From Cladorhizidae sp. MBARI D1340-BT2 (lineage: Eukaryota > Porifera > Demospongiae > Poecilosclerida > Cladorhizidae), in the NCBI GenBank assembly GCA_028752905.1, contig JAQNBH010000009.1:25838370-25902369 (forward strand): a stretch of 64,000 nt of DNA, given 5' to 3'. The position numbers and the translations under genes are program-made. The notes beneath the pieces were generated by a model. The model was given only the letters and a program-made list of their open reading frames with translations, was not told the origin of the DNA and did no database searches. Shown here piece by piece: positions 1 through 11,749 of this stretch; positions within the stretch are counted from its first letter, which is position 1; every line of letters begins with the position of its first letter.

Positions 1-1089
1 AATTCCAGGTTTGCGGATAACATATATATTGTAATTGGCGAGATGCAACAATTGCCTTCAAGCAGTATATAGAAAGGCAGTGCCACAAGTGTTCTGTGGA
101 GTAGGTACTGACACAATGGTCCGGGCATTGTGGTAATAAATATTATTAACCCTGTGCATTTATACTTTGAGACATCAGCAAAACGTTGTCTCAATGTTTA
201 CAAAAATGCCTATGATCAAATTTTTTTACAAAATATAATGCTCTCTTGCTTTATGGTTAGTGTAAGTAGATCTTCATTCTCTTTCATGCAATTAGAGATA
301 GTTCTTGTAGCATTGGTTGCACACATCACAAGAATCAATATTTGCATAATACTTACAGGTCCCCAGCATCCTTCTCTGTATACTCAAGTCATTATTCTCA
401 ATAGCTCATCCAAACACTGATGATGGATGTAGTGTTCTATTTTTTACAAGCTAGCATACTTAATTATAAATTTTTTTACTGCTTATATCTTGGAATCATC
501 TTCCCTCATTAACTTCAGCAACTTATAAGAATTCCTATCACTATGGTCGTTGTGGCTGCTGATTCCAAATCCCTGTCTAGGAAAGAATTCGAGGAATGAT
601 GGTTTAGTAGCCATTGCTAAGAACTGCTACATGTCACTTAAATTGCATGTTGTTGTGCAGGTAGCTAATACTACACAGAATGCTTGTGATACTGCATCTG
701 TTTATGCTGCTTGTAGTAAACTATTGCATTTCCATATACATAACTACAAGTAATAATTACCTACCTGACTGTATGCTTGCATAAAGATATAAATATTATC
801 CAGATAGCAATTCCATTCTTATTTACATAGCATTAGAGATTCATGCCTTCATGGACTATCCTTGTCACAACTGTCAAGCAAAAATAACAGGGCACCCGAC
901 CTTCAAAATTAAGCCACTGCTACGAAAGGAACTAAGTCGTCTGGAATTATCCTAACACTGGCTTTTTCAAAAAGGTTGCTTGGGCCAAAAAATTAACTTG
1001 GTTGTGAGGCTCGTTATGGAAAGGCAAGGATCCAGATCTAGTAGAAGCACTAGAAACATGTTAAGCAATATTGCCAGCCATATTAAAAG

Positions 1090-1245
1090 ACAAACACAGA
1101 ATCTCCGACTACTTGTACCATTCATTGCGCTGCCTGGCACCAGAATGTTAGCAGTTGAATCCGAATGGACTTCCCTGGCTGCTGGGGAGCCACTCTCGAG
1201 AACCTGAACTGAAGCCAAGACCACCAAGATCACCATAATTTTTGG
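1090..1245 (+). pseudogene. Relic of a Penelope-like element 3' end
   Basis: The stretch gaatggacttccctggctgc and its flank, through a track of gaccaccaagatcaccataa, aligns with the sequence just after the GIY-YIG ORF of the Penelope-like element at 57725-58640. The same track is seen at about 16130-16262 and 49855-49990. No usable ORF remains. The 75-89 aa ORFs over it on either strand are probably shadows. Confidence 0.5.
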
Positions 1246-1712
1246 TATTCAGTTATTTATCACAACCTTTTTGAAATAGAAAGCCAAAGTTTGTACTTGT
1301 CATCAATAGGAGCCTCTAGCCCTAGATACCTACTACTCTAATGCCCTAGCAGTTTTAGAACTTCTATAACTTTTGACAAACATCAGATGAAGAATTGCCA
1401 AGAAATATATATATACCATGAGATGTGTTTTTTAACTCTCATTTTTCTCAGCTAATGTTCATTGTGTATCAGTGTCAAGTTAAACAGAAACTTGGAGCTC
1501 TGGAGACTGATAATATATTTAGGATGTATGTGGTGAAAAATGGAAATCATTGACTTCTTTAATATCATGTAATTCTGACAGTTTGTCCACCTGTTCTTTA
1601 TATATGTACGCACTTTATTATTTAGAGGACCACGATACAGCTGTGATTTATTATCCCTACATATATAGTATGAATGCATTCTTGATTTATATTTTGTTTA
1701 CTGTAACTTTAG

Positions 1713-1877
1713 ACCCTGGATTGCCTACAAGTGCTGGTACAAATATTGGGACATCAGAGGTCTTCCATTCAAAAGATCCATAGAGGTGGATACTCTATTG
1801 TTGTATTTTCTTGATTTAATGAATGTTTTATTTTTGAGACTCTTCCTTCCTTGATGAGCAAGCCAGTGAGAATCTCG
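1713..1877 (+). pseudogene. Cassette P1-1, frame-broken
   Basis: Exon a starts after TTTAG at 1713 and reads PGLPTSAGTNIGTS. It then carries two extra bases relative to sister copies (tcagaggtc instead of tcaggtc), which bring a TAG before the donor. Exon b (1839-1877) has lost one base, so it is 39 nt rather than 40, and its acceptor is GAG instead of CAG. The donor GTAGGT survives. The P3 copy has the same exon a shift, so the break predates the duplication. Confidence 0.6.
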
Positions 1878-2190
1878 GTAGGTGTAACTTAGTTTGGAAT
1901 ACTGGATTTATTCAATCTGTTAATTTTTCCATGTGGATAATTTTTACACAAATTGACTATTTTTCTCAGCTCATGTTCAAAGATGTCAGTCAAGAAAGTA
2001 GGATTACTCTGACAATTTTTACATATGCTCTACAAAAATATTGTTTAAATGGGCAAGCACTCTTTTAAAACACAATGGGAAAAGTAGGTCCTAAAACTAC
2101 ACAACTCTAGTATGGCACCAAACATTGATTGAATTAGCTTAGTATGCACACAGTATAAACGCATTCTAAAATGTCCCATTTTTTATCCAG

Positions 2191-2303
2191 GATTGCCTAC
2201 AAATGATGTTCCAACATTTGGCCTCTCAGGAGATGGTCTTCCAGCCGTACATGTGAGCCAATAGCTCTATCCTTGACTGGTGAGCAAGCCTATGAAATTC
2301 CTG
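2191..2303 (+). pseudogene. Cassette P1-2, intron collapsed
   Basis: Exon a (2191-2252) is clean: acceptor TATCCAG, peptide LPTNDVPTFGLSGDG, donor GTGAGC. In the P3 copy an intron of 66 nt follows. Here it has shrunk to 11 nt (2253-2263), losing the pyrimidine tract and acceptor, and read-through meets a TAG. Exon b (2264-2303) still codes ALSLTGEQAYEIP and keeps its GTATGT donor. Exon b can no longer be joined to exon a, although it might be skipped or read from a cryptic acceptor. Confidence 0.6.
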
Positions 2304-3673
2304 GTATGTTTGGAGTACTGTTTAGATGAGGTGTTTATGACAAAATTCTCTCGGAACAAATAAAGAAATTTTGTAATGTCATTGTCCTAATAATGTATAG
2401 GATAGCTTGATTAGAACATCTGTGAGATTTACATCAATATGAATACATGCTGAGAAATATGTCATATGAAAGATTGTGTCTATTGATAACCTATTTTTCT
2501 CAGATCATCTCACAAACATTAAATTTGCACTTCAGTTTGCATAGGAACATAGTCAGCACCTTCCACATTACAAGTATCCACTATGCAATTTTCTCTGATG
2601 ACTGGATGCTTGTAGCGACCGCCCAGTGCACCATAGTATGTGACAGATAGCAAAGATAGAAGGAAAGTTAGCAATAAAAATCCATTGGTTGACTTTGTTG
2701 AACCTGAAGTCGACTACTTGATAGTTTTAATCAATGAGGGGATCAATAATGCCTTAGCTAAAGTAGAGGCACCAGCTAGACATTAAAATAACCAGCAAAT
2801 CCTCACCTAGGGCTAACTAACCTCTAACTTTATTGCAATGGTAACACAACCAGCAAATCCTCACCTAGAGCTAACTAACTTCTATCTTCATTGCAATGGT
2901 AACACAGGGTGTGCATTTTACAATCAACATTCAAATTTCATAATTCAAGCACCCACCTTAGATGTTCAAGGTGAGTGAGTAGTTCGACTCCCTTTATTTC
3001 CCTTAGGGTAGGTATGTATCTATATAGCCAGGTATTGCACTGGTACTCTCTATATTAAATGGAGATTGATATTAAAAAATCGTGTCTTAGCTCTAACTTA
3101 TTTAAGCAGTTTCTTAGCATCCTGATGGTGGTTTCTTCCTTAAAAAGGAATTCCAGGTTACCATGATACTTCACTATGATAGTGCCTGGTGGACATTTAA
3201 AAAAATCCAGGAAATTTATTTTAAGTCTATCCATAACAAACTAAAATTGTTAAAGAACATAAACACAATAATTTGAATTGTATGTGTGGAGCTAATCTGA
3301 GAGCTGAATCAGCAGCTACATGCTCTAGCCTCCTACTGCTCTACAGCTGTAGCATTTTAGAACTTGTATAATTTTTTCCAACATTCTGATGAAGAAGTTC
3401 CGATAAATATAGTGTATAAGATGTAGTCAGCTTGTGTTCATTGTGTATTGTTGTAAAGTTAAAACAGCTCTGGGAAGAGAGTGTGTTACAATGGAGGTAG
3501 GTGAAAGTTGGAAGACATTCATCTCCTTTCAAAGTCTTATAATATTGACAGTTTTTCCACTTATTCTTTATAAATGCACTGTACTTTGTTGATTATTGTG
3601 CCACCAAGGATAAGCTCTGATTTATTGTCCCTACATAGTATGAATACATTCTTGATATATACTCAAACTTTAG

Positions 3674-3848
3674 ATCCTGGATTGCCTATAAGTGGTGGTC
3701 CAAAACTTAGGACATCAGGTCTTCCATCACCACCATCCAGACATGTGAGCCAATACTCTATCGTAGTGTTTGCTTGCTTAATTTTACAGTGATTGTTTTA
3801 ACTTTCAGACTCAATCCTTTTCTGGTGAACAAGTCTATGAAAATCCTG
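3674..3848 (+). CDS. Cassette P1-3: two short exons with a YENP tyrosine motif
   Basis: Exon a (3674-3744) follows TTTAG and reads PGLPISGGPKLRTSGLP, ending CAT before GTGAGC. Intron 3745-3808 ends ACTTTCAG. Exon b (3809-3848, exactly 40 nt) reads TQSFSGEQVYENP plus one base before GTATGT. Frame is kept across the junction, and the pair is phase 1 at both outer edges, so it can be added or skipped without shifting a downstream frame. YENP fits pYxN (Grb2 SH2) and YxxP (Crk-type SH2) consensus; that is family knowledge, not proof. No domain name applies. The host gene is unknown; cassettes at 10621, 17350, 51103 and 55379 have the same plan. Confidence 0.55.
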
Positions 3849-3849
3849 G

Positions 3850-6750
3850 TATGTGAATACTGAGAGGTTCATGTTATTTTACATATTTTAGATTTTAGGT
3901 ACTGTTAACAAATTAATTCCCTTGACATAAGTAGCCTAATACTCTACAAGTCTAGCTTATTTAAAACACTAATGTTTTTACGTCAATATGATGAACACAT
4001 GCCGAGAATGAAAGGTTTGTGTCTCTTCAGTCTGTGTATGCAACATAATTGTGCTTTGTAAGTAACAAATGCTCACAATAGAGTGTGCTCTGATGTATGA
4101 TTTGAGTGGGTGTGTGTAGTGATCGCCCAGTGCATAATATCCTGTGACAAATAACAATGAAAGGAGACAAGTAGGGATGTAGATACATTGGTAGTGTGGC
4201 AGAGCCAGAGAGACAAGTGCATTAGTACAATACTAACCAGCTGTATGTGGGCATGTAGTAAAAATTAGTTAGCTACTGGCATGCTATAACATGTATAATA
4301 CCATGTATTTACCTGTAGTCTTAGTAATGTATGATTATTCAAATTGTATGCATGTCAGAACAGTAGTCATAACAGCAGTCGGAGTAACTTGTGTGAGAAC
4401 AGTTGAGTTGTTTTGTCTTTTGCTGTGTCTTCTATATCTTATTTATTTATCCTCTTAATATATTTAAACCTATCTGAACTCTTAACACAGTCTAGCTAGT
4501 TGTCTAGAATTGTACTAAGTTGAACATTTATTGAAGTTGAATAGCTATAGCAGTAGCCACTTGTTGAATAGACTGAACTCGGTTGGTTACAGGTAGACTT
4601 GGCTGAAACTTAAGTCGACCACTTTGAAGTTTTAAAGAAAGAGAGGATCAAGAACAACACTACTTAAGCGTTATTCATCTGGTAGTCATGATGACATTCA
4701 CCTTCATTATAAATTTAACCCTCCCATCACCAGAGTGATTAATTAAAAAATACTACAAATGAATGCAAGGATTGTGTTGCAAGTTAATGTCTGATGGAGA
4801 GATGGACAATTACTTTTAGCATGATTACCAATACAGACAAAAATTTAATTCTTAGCATTATTGCAAGCCTAGATCACATTGCTTTAGGTATTCTACTACT
4901 CCAAGTGCAGGCCTAACACTATACACTGATCTGTAAATTATTGATGTCATAAAATTGTATTGCTTGTACTGTTATAGGTAGAAATATTGAAGCTTACAGA
5001 TAGCAAAGGCTTGGAGGAGAAACCTCCTCGATATTGAGCACGACGATCATTTCCAGTTTAGCAAGGCCGTTATCCGTGATGATTATTTCCAGTTTAGCAA
5101 ACCTTTCATACCTAGATTATCCAAATGGAACTTAAACATCCATTTTTAAGATATCAGAAGCTTTACCTGATCCCAAGGAAGCATATCCATTGTGGGCTGC
5201 TGTGCTTCTCCCATGCCTTTTACTGTCACTCTTCCCTTCTAATTTCAATTCTCGTTATTCTGCTGTTTCAGAAGCACACTTTGACTTTTCTCTCTGATTT
5301 TTTTTTCCTTTATTTATCCAGGCAAAAATCAGCAAGCTGCTCTGCTGAAAAAAATGTCTGTGCATGTAGCTATCATTTTAGTATGGACATGCACACAAGA
5401 ATCTGCTCATATACACATGACCACCATTTTCCCATTAATCACACTTCCATAGCTAGATAACGCTGAATCTGTTGGCCTCCAGGAGAGCTAGCATTGTATT
5501 TTTCATCAGTAGACTTCCTTCTTTGGTCCTAACCTGGATCAGTGCAGCTACTAATACAGCTGTGGTTTGTAGCTAAAGTTTTCTTGCAGAACTCTAGAGG
5601 CAAGTGCTGTACTGAAAACAATAAAAGAATGTGCTAACCTAAGCTGTGTATGCTTGGAAAGTTAGTGTTTATTTAATCTGAGGATTATTTTCTTTCTGTG
5701 GATCCTGCCTAGTACAATGCAGTAGTTAAACTACAAATGAGGTTGTAGCTATAGCTTTCTTACAGCTATCTTAAGTGCTCCATTCTATATACTATGTCAC
5801 ACTTTGTCTGTTTTAAGCTTCTAGACCGCTAAGGCATTCTTTAAGGTTGAGTTAGAGGCATAGTATTGTGGTGCTCCCTTCCTTGTAGAAACTTGGACAG
5901 ATCGACTATAGAAGCTTTACCTGAGCCTAAGGAAGTGTCTGAATGGTGGATGATGCCGAGCAGTAGCTAGCAATAAATAATTAACTACAGTTATAATTGA
6001 TTTTGAACACAACTAACTTTCAATGTGTAGCTAGCTATCATTATTATCTTGCTAGATAGAGCTAAAGTATGATAGTAAGGGAATTCATAAACTGTCTTTC
6101 AGAATTAATTGGCAAAAAATATCTATGTTTTGTCTGCTGATTGAGTTGATGCTGGTTGTAGCTAATACCTGATTTATTGTCCAAGTTTCTTCATGCATGA
6201 GCCTCCAATCTCTTCTCTCAAACATTATACATTAGGACGGTTAAAATACAAAGGTTGTACAAGGTAGTGTTATTTCTCACACATGCATATACATACACAC
6301 GTCAAACACACAAATCCTAAAGCCAAACTGAGCATTCATGGCCAACTACTTGGTTGACTCGGTGTGGACAGAGGCCTGGTTGCTATTTTGGGAAGGAATT
6401 CCTGTGAAATGAAAATGTATTCATTATACCCCAATATAAAATCTATTATTTCTATAATGATTTCAGTTAACTATTTTGAGATTTCAGTACAGACCATATT
6501 TATACCAGTGGCTTCCAGAGTAAACCCACAGAATATTGAAACATATTAGCTTCTTTATAAGCATAGTCTGTTTTTAGCCTGAGTAGCAATTCTCACTTGT
6601 CTATGCAGCCAGTTCTTCCTGCAACTAGGTTGTTTTCTCTTACAATTCCAAATTTAATAAGCCTGGTAGGAGGAGGAGTTCTTATTTTTTACAGGTGAAC
6701 CTACAATTGAATACATACATACATACATATATATGGTTTTCCAATTTTTC
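3850..6750. other. No supported gene; decayed repeat DNA
   Basis: The first 400 bases continue block P1 and resemble 17570-17900. After that the DNA is AT-rich without a credible exon. A small repeat of ttccagtttagcaa occurs at about 5051 and 5090. The 111-aa ORF at 5125-5460 has no recognisable domain, no signal-peptide logic and no second copy, so I do not call it. Confidence 0.5.
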
Positions 6751-6753
6751 CGT

Positions 6754-7720
6754 TCAGCTCCCCAGGTTAGCAACAACTATGGTCCTGTCTGCTCCCATAT
6801 CAATGCGCATTCTGCATTCTCTCTGGCCTACCCCGCCTTCTACATATAGACCTGGTTGTCTGATGGCTGTTATTATAGACTCAGTCATTTCACTGTGTTT
6901 TTCCATCCTAACTTCGATCTCATACCCAGAATTGTCACATTTCGACCTTCTGCTTAAACATGTAGACACAAAGTTAACACTATCCCCAGACTTATCTTGA
7001 GGCTTTCCCGGAGTGCTACTGTAAAACATGTTATTTAAGTCACCCATACACTCACTGTACTTTGGGTTATGGTGTCTTTCCCTGCTGTCATGGTTGACGT
7101 CGCAACAATGAGTGCCAGTTCCGGAGATGACTGTCTTCATTCCATTGATTTCTTGACCAGTCTCCCGGGCAACTCCTCGGTTTCGTGCAGGGCAGTCATC
7201 TTTTGCGGAATTTAATATTCATGGCTTGTCGCTCTGTCATGAAGTTGGCGACTTCCAGGAACATCTCAGGTTTCCATGCTCTAACATGGTTTGCATCCAG
7301 CGAGTAAAAGGAGAGAAATTTTCCTGTTGCCACTGTCTTGCCATCCTCTTTTATTGTATTACAGTTTTCCATGTGAACATCTGCCAAACTTAGTAATACT
7401 CTTAGAATTTTTGTAGCTGCATCACCATCTTTCCTCAGAACGACCAGAACTCTCACTCACAGGCTTCTTTGCAATATCAGAGCTCCTTCAGCAAGGCCAT
7501 TTTCAGCAAATTGTAGTCTACCTTAGCCTCCTCCATTACAGATGTTGTGTAAGCTATGGATGCGGTTCCCATCACTAGAGGACCATGTGGCTTGCCCATT
7601 CATCCTTGTTGATCTCTGCTGTGGAAAGCATGTCTTCAAAGTTTCGGAGGTAGGATACAGGCTGTTCCTTGTCCGTCTATGGAGCAATTTTATCTCCCAG
7701 CTTCCGTTTTCTATCTCTGT
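6754..7720 (-). pseudogene. Decayed LTR-retrotransposon gag (capsid) and aspartic protease
   Basis: Read right to left, a capsid-like stretch appears near 7690-7500 (EQPVSYLRNFEDML, then GTASIAYTTSV...DYNLLK), interrupted by a frameshift at a CTCTAG. An 86-aa ORF follows (7456-7196) with features of the second half of gag (DGDAATKILR, FLEVANFMTERQAM). The 128-aa ORF 7140-6754 ends with GLYVEGGVGQRECRMRIDMG ADRT, which fits the retropepsin flap and active-site region, but the catalytic DTGA is DMGA, a substitution at the Thr. No reverse transcriptase or integrase follows. This is a truncated Ty3/gypsy-type relic with at least two frameshifts. The call rests on motif order, not on a search. Confidence 0.6.
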
Positions 7721-7861
7721 CTCGTCATCTGTCGTCACTATGCCACATATAGTTTTGGTTTCGTGCTGAAACTTGATTTGCATTAGAAGTGTTCTCTTTT
7801 GTGCTGTCCTTCGCTTTGAGTTATTTTGTTCGGCTTTCTTCGGCTTCTTTATGTTCAATCC

Positions 7862-8480
7862 TTCTGCTCTCCCTTTTCACTTCCATTCTCTGATTCGACA
7901 ATCTTCTGCTTCACTTTCTCTGGTTCGATGTTCGTCCGCTACTCTTTCTCTTGTTCAACGTTCTTCCACTTCTCTTTCTCTGGTTCGACGTTCTTCCACA
8001 TCTTTTTCTCTGATTCGATAATCTCCTACTTCTCTTTCTCTTTGTTCGACCTTTTTCCACTTCTCTTTCTCTGGTTCAACGTTCTTCCACTTCTCTTTCT
8101 CTTGTTCGACGTTCTTCCACTTCTCTTTCTCTTGTTCGACGTTCTTCCGCTTCCCTTTCTCTTGGTTCGACCTTTTTCCACTTCTCTTTCTCTGATTCGA
8201 CAATATTCTGCTTCACTTTCTCTGGTTCGATGTTCTTCCACTTCTCTTTCTCTTGTTCAACATTCTTCCACTACTCTTTCTCTGGTTCAACATTCTCCCG
8301 CTTATCTTTCTCAGGTTCGACGTTCCACCGCTTCCCTTTCTCTGTTTCGACGTTCTTCCGCTACTCTATCTCTGGTTCAACGTCAATGTTTTTCTGCTTC
8401 TCTTTCTCTGGTTCGGCATTCTTCCTCTTCTCTACCTTCAATTCTTCTGTTCTCCTCCATAGTCAGGATTAATGTCTGAA
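7862..8480 (-). repeat. 30-bp tandem repeat coding a charged coiled-coil, 5' part of the gag relic
   Basis: The unit is about 30 bp (cttctctttctctggttcga plus ten bases) and is repeated some 18 times with point changes. On the minus strand each unit codes ten residues of the type NVEPEKEKWK, a highly charged helix. It lies directly upstream, in transcription sense, of the capsid-like relic, where other gag proteins of this window (20908-21477) also have an E/R/Q-rich coiled coil. The plus-strand ORFs rich in Phe/Ser are the complement and not separate genes. Confidence 0.65.
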
Positions 8481-8599
8481 TGGCCTCCAGTGGGTTTGGG
8501 AATTCTCTTGTAGTCCTCGTCATTTACGGTCGATGGCTTGACTAGCCCTTCCTGATATCCATATTTGTGTCCTCATTGTCGGTCATCTGAACTTGCTCT

Positions 8600-10500
8600 C
8601 TTTGGAGTTTCTCAGTTTACTCCCCTCGCTCTGTTCTGTCTGCTCTCTCAGACTTGTCATTCGCCTTGTTACTTGATGTAATTTCTTGCATAAAATGGGC
8701 GGCAAAATACAAAAATACACAATATGTAAATAATATGCAAACACTATGCACAATATCAAACAATATACACACAGAAATGCTGAAAACGTGCTCTCACTTC
8801 TCCGAATCAACCAAGCTGAGCCAAGTGCTGGCCACAGTTCCAATTATCCACTTAGCCAAACTCCAGCTGTCTTCTATAAGTTTCTGGAAAAAATAAGATA
8901 GAGCAACACACTAGCTCTCTTACTAACCAGTCCATTTTGAGGCCTGACACTTCCCTTGTAGAGAAACAGAGTCTAGAAGATTTGCCCAAGCTTAAATAAT
9001 GGTGAATGGCACCAAGTGCTAGCTAGCAATGAGTTCAATAACTGTGTGTGTGGACAAAATATCTCCAGTAGCTATATGTCACAATCTTGTATGCATGCTT
9101 ACACTACTACTGGAATATGCGGGAAAGGGCGAGGCAATCCTTGGGCTTGGCCTGAATGGGAATGGTCAGTACTGGAGGGGAACTGGCAGGAACATTGCAT
9201 AGAAAAGTATATGAAGCTGGTACCTAATTGTCGGTAAAACAATACCACTTCATCGCAAGTCAAATATGAAATATTTCATATAAGAATTATAATTTTGGTT
9301 TAGATTTATGACATTAGTTTCCACCAAATCCGATTTTGAATTCAAGTTTAAGTACATTTAAATTGAATTGCTAATATATGTCTAGATGGACCCTCTCCAG
9401 CTATTTAGGAAAGGCTAATACTAAAACTAGATACTATCACACTAACCTGAGAAGCCTTCCTGGTCCATTTCTGCATCTGAATCTTGATCAATATACAGCA
9501 GCTCTCTGAGAATTCCTAGGTAACTGAAGATGACTATACCTTCTTCTTCCTCATCAGAATCTTCCTAAAGATAGCTATATCACCCCTGGTGACTTAAGTA
9601 ATGAGGTCATCCTAGTTACTCTCTCATCAATTCGATGATTTTCTAGACAAGAGATCGTTGGTATTTTTTTAAACATATTTGGCAACATTTTCTGGACCCT
9701 ATATGCAATCTAGGAGTAGGACATAACAATTGGAAAATTGTAGCAATCATGCAGTGTTTTATGTGTTTTTTTAACTTGCTCTGCTATATTGTGCTTACAG
9801 AGGGTTGGTTAAGGACATGATCAGTGATCTTGCTGGCAGGGTGGTTCACTGTTGCTAAGCTCTCACTGCTTTTGTGAATCTCATTATTTGGAATCATGCT
9901 TCTTTATTTTCTTCACTATTGGCTGAATAAGAAGGTTGGAGGTGTGAGGCCTGCGACTGTCAGTTTTACCCTAATGAGTTGGCAGGCAAATGTGTATAGG
10001 ATGTTGGAAGTCATCTTTGAGTACTAACTTCTATGGTCCATTTTTATTGTTCTTTTTGTGAGAGGTCCGCACCATGATTTGTTAACCCCATTCATATTGA
10101 ACATGGTCATCTTGAGATTTGGGTATACCTAAACTGGTTGAGCTAATGTGCATCAAGCATTAGCTTATGAGGCTATATATGAGCAATCAGGTGCATTGAG
10201 AAACATTTATAGCTTGTGTAGCTCTAGTTATTGTGGATGAGCAACTCTAGGCCAAATAGAACCTGCATCCCTTTATTTTGTGCCTGCACACCAGAGATGT
10301 TTGTATTGTTAATTATATCATACTCTGCGAACATGCTGGTAGCAATTGCCAGGTTGGCTAATCCATGTTTGTCTGCCCAAGGTTATCACCTGTTACTGTT
10401 AGGATAAATCTTTGTTAAATGTATGTTTTATAAGTGATAAAAAAGGTTTTGTAGAAAAGCTTCCTTACTCATATTAAATATGCAATTGTAAAGCTTGTTC
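8600..10500. other. No supported gene
   Basis: Unique-looking AT-rich DNA. On the minus strand, 9570-9450 holds an acidic stretch (EDSDEEEEG, later DQDSDAEMDQEG) between possible splice sites, but no conserved domain or second copy supports it. Confidence 0.4.
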
Positions 10501-10620
10501 TAAAATTTCTTGTAAACTAGGGTTGATAGGACAACCCGTTGGGTTTATACTTACTTATAATTATGTCTTCTACGAATGGATTTTGGTTGATTCATAAATT
10601 TAGAGACTGGAAAATTTCAG

Positions 10621-10766
10621 CAAATCTTGTGAGATCAAAAGGATCTTCTTTGCCACAAGCCTCTGCCGCTGTGAGTCTGTTCTATTCCATTAACTTGCTT
10701 ATTGATGTTGATAATTTACTCATCAGAGTGAATCCATTTCTGATGAAGAAGCCTATGAAAATCCTG
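10621..10766 (+). CDS. Isolated cassette: two short exons with an AYENP motif
   Basis: Exon a (10621-10670) follows AAATTTCAG and reads NLVRSKGSSLPQASAA, ending before GTGAGT. The intron is 56 nt and ends CTCATCAG. Exon b (10727-10766, 40 nt) reads SESISDEEAYENP plus one base before GTATGT. Exon b length, phase and donor match the cassettes in blocks P1-P3, while exon a has diverged strongly in sequence. It lies between P1 and the Death-domain exon, same strand, and could be another tail exon pair of the same gene. Pro after Tyr+2 is kept, as is the acidic run before Tyr. Confidence 0.6.
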
Positions 10767-11107
10767 GTATGTTTGATTGATTATGGATGCTGTTTTTTAA
10801 AAATAATTAATGATAACAATTTTCCATGGCATAACTATTTGTAAATGTAACTTTTTCCATCATAAGTCCATTAAAACTATCATCGGTATACAAATACAAT
10901 AAGCTGTAGTTTTGTAATAGAAGTAACTCATTGAGGTGAGCAAATAAAAGCTACAATGCAGACAGATTCGTAGCAAATAAATCTGTTCAGAAATCCCTCC
11001 TACCTAGAGATTGAGCATGAGTTATAGGTGGACATCCCTCACTGGATTTTTAGTGGCAGTCAAAATAATCCACGGCATTTAATCATGTATCTGAGGGGAC
11101 AATGGCA

Positions 11108-11744
11108 TATTTTTCCTTTTCTTTTTTTTTTACTTATGGTTACCACTTTAGAGCTCCGTAAATTCTGTATGTAAACTTCATTGTATGGACTTCATATATA
11201 GTTTAATTGATAGGTCTCTCTGTGGGCTCTCTTTTGATACTAAATTGTTTTTATAGGTATAACTATAGCCAAGTTACTAGACCTAAAGTAGAGGGAACTT
11301 CAAAACCTGAATGCCTGAATTGGCCGCATAAATATATCTCCAGATTGCAAAGTGCTAAAGATTTGAAATTAGTACCAGTGGCTAGAGGAAGCTCTACTCT
11401 ATTCAACGAGTGTTTTCATTAGGTGTTAAAATGTAAGTACATGGTCAAGCGCATGGGTGAAATGTAGCTTCCTCTAGCCACTGGTGCTAATTTTAAACCT
11501 TTAGCACTTTGCAATCTGGAGATATTTTGTGGCCAATTTAGGCATTCAGATTTTACGGTTCCCTCCACTCAAGGTATAGTAACGTGGCTATAGATATATC
11601 TATGAAAAATATTTTAGTATTAAAAGAGAGCACATAGAGAGACCTATCTTTTGAGGTATATATTAAAGCCATACATTAAATTTACAGAATCTATGGAGCT
11701 CTAAAATGGTAACCATAAGTAAAAGGGAAAAAAAAAAAAAAATA
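11108..11744. repeat. Long inverted repeat with a short loop
   Basis: The left arm (about 11108-11394) and right arm (about 11465-11744) are imperfect reverse complements. Examples: ccagtggctagaggaagct at 11375 against agcttcctctagccactgg at 11466, and tacttatggttaccacttta at 11131 against its complement near 11702. The loop is about 70 bases. The outer ends are a T-run and an A-run. A transcript would fold into a stem of about 280 bp. It may be a foldback MITE. The ORF at 11207-11422 lies within the left arm and is not called. Confidence 0.85.
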
Positions 11745-11749
11745 CCGTT

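Larger units (their letters stand above)
1..3826. repeat. Duplicated block P1 (close copy of 47026-52799)
   Basis: From base 1 this block can be followed almost base for base from 47026 onward; both begin aattccaggtttgcgg. Differences are substitutions, short indels, a mobile element present only in the second copy (48102-49820), and about 190 bp missing here near 1953. A more diverged relative begins near 15001 (block P2). The block carries three copies of the two-exon cassette. Weak similarity to P2 continues to about 4250. The close match means a recent segmental duplication within one chromosome. Confidence 0.9.

Noticed and set aside
5125..5460. 111-aa ORF with hydrophobic and His/Cys-rich parts
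   Set aside because: No domain, no splice support, no second copy.
7826..8479. 217-aa Phe/Ser-rich plus-strand ORF
   Set aside because: Complement of the 30-bp gag coiled-coil repeat.
9450..9570. Acidic minus-strand micro-exons
   Set aside because: Splice sites are plausible but weak and nothing else of a gene is near.
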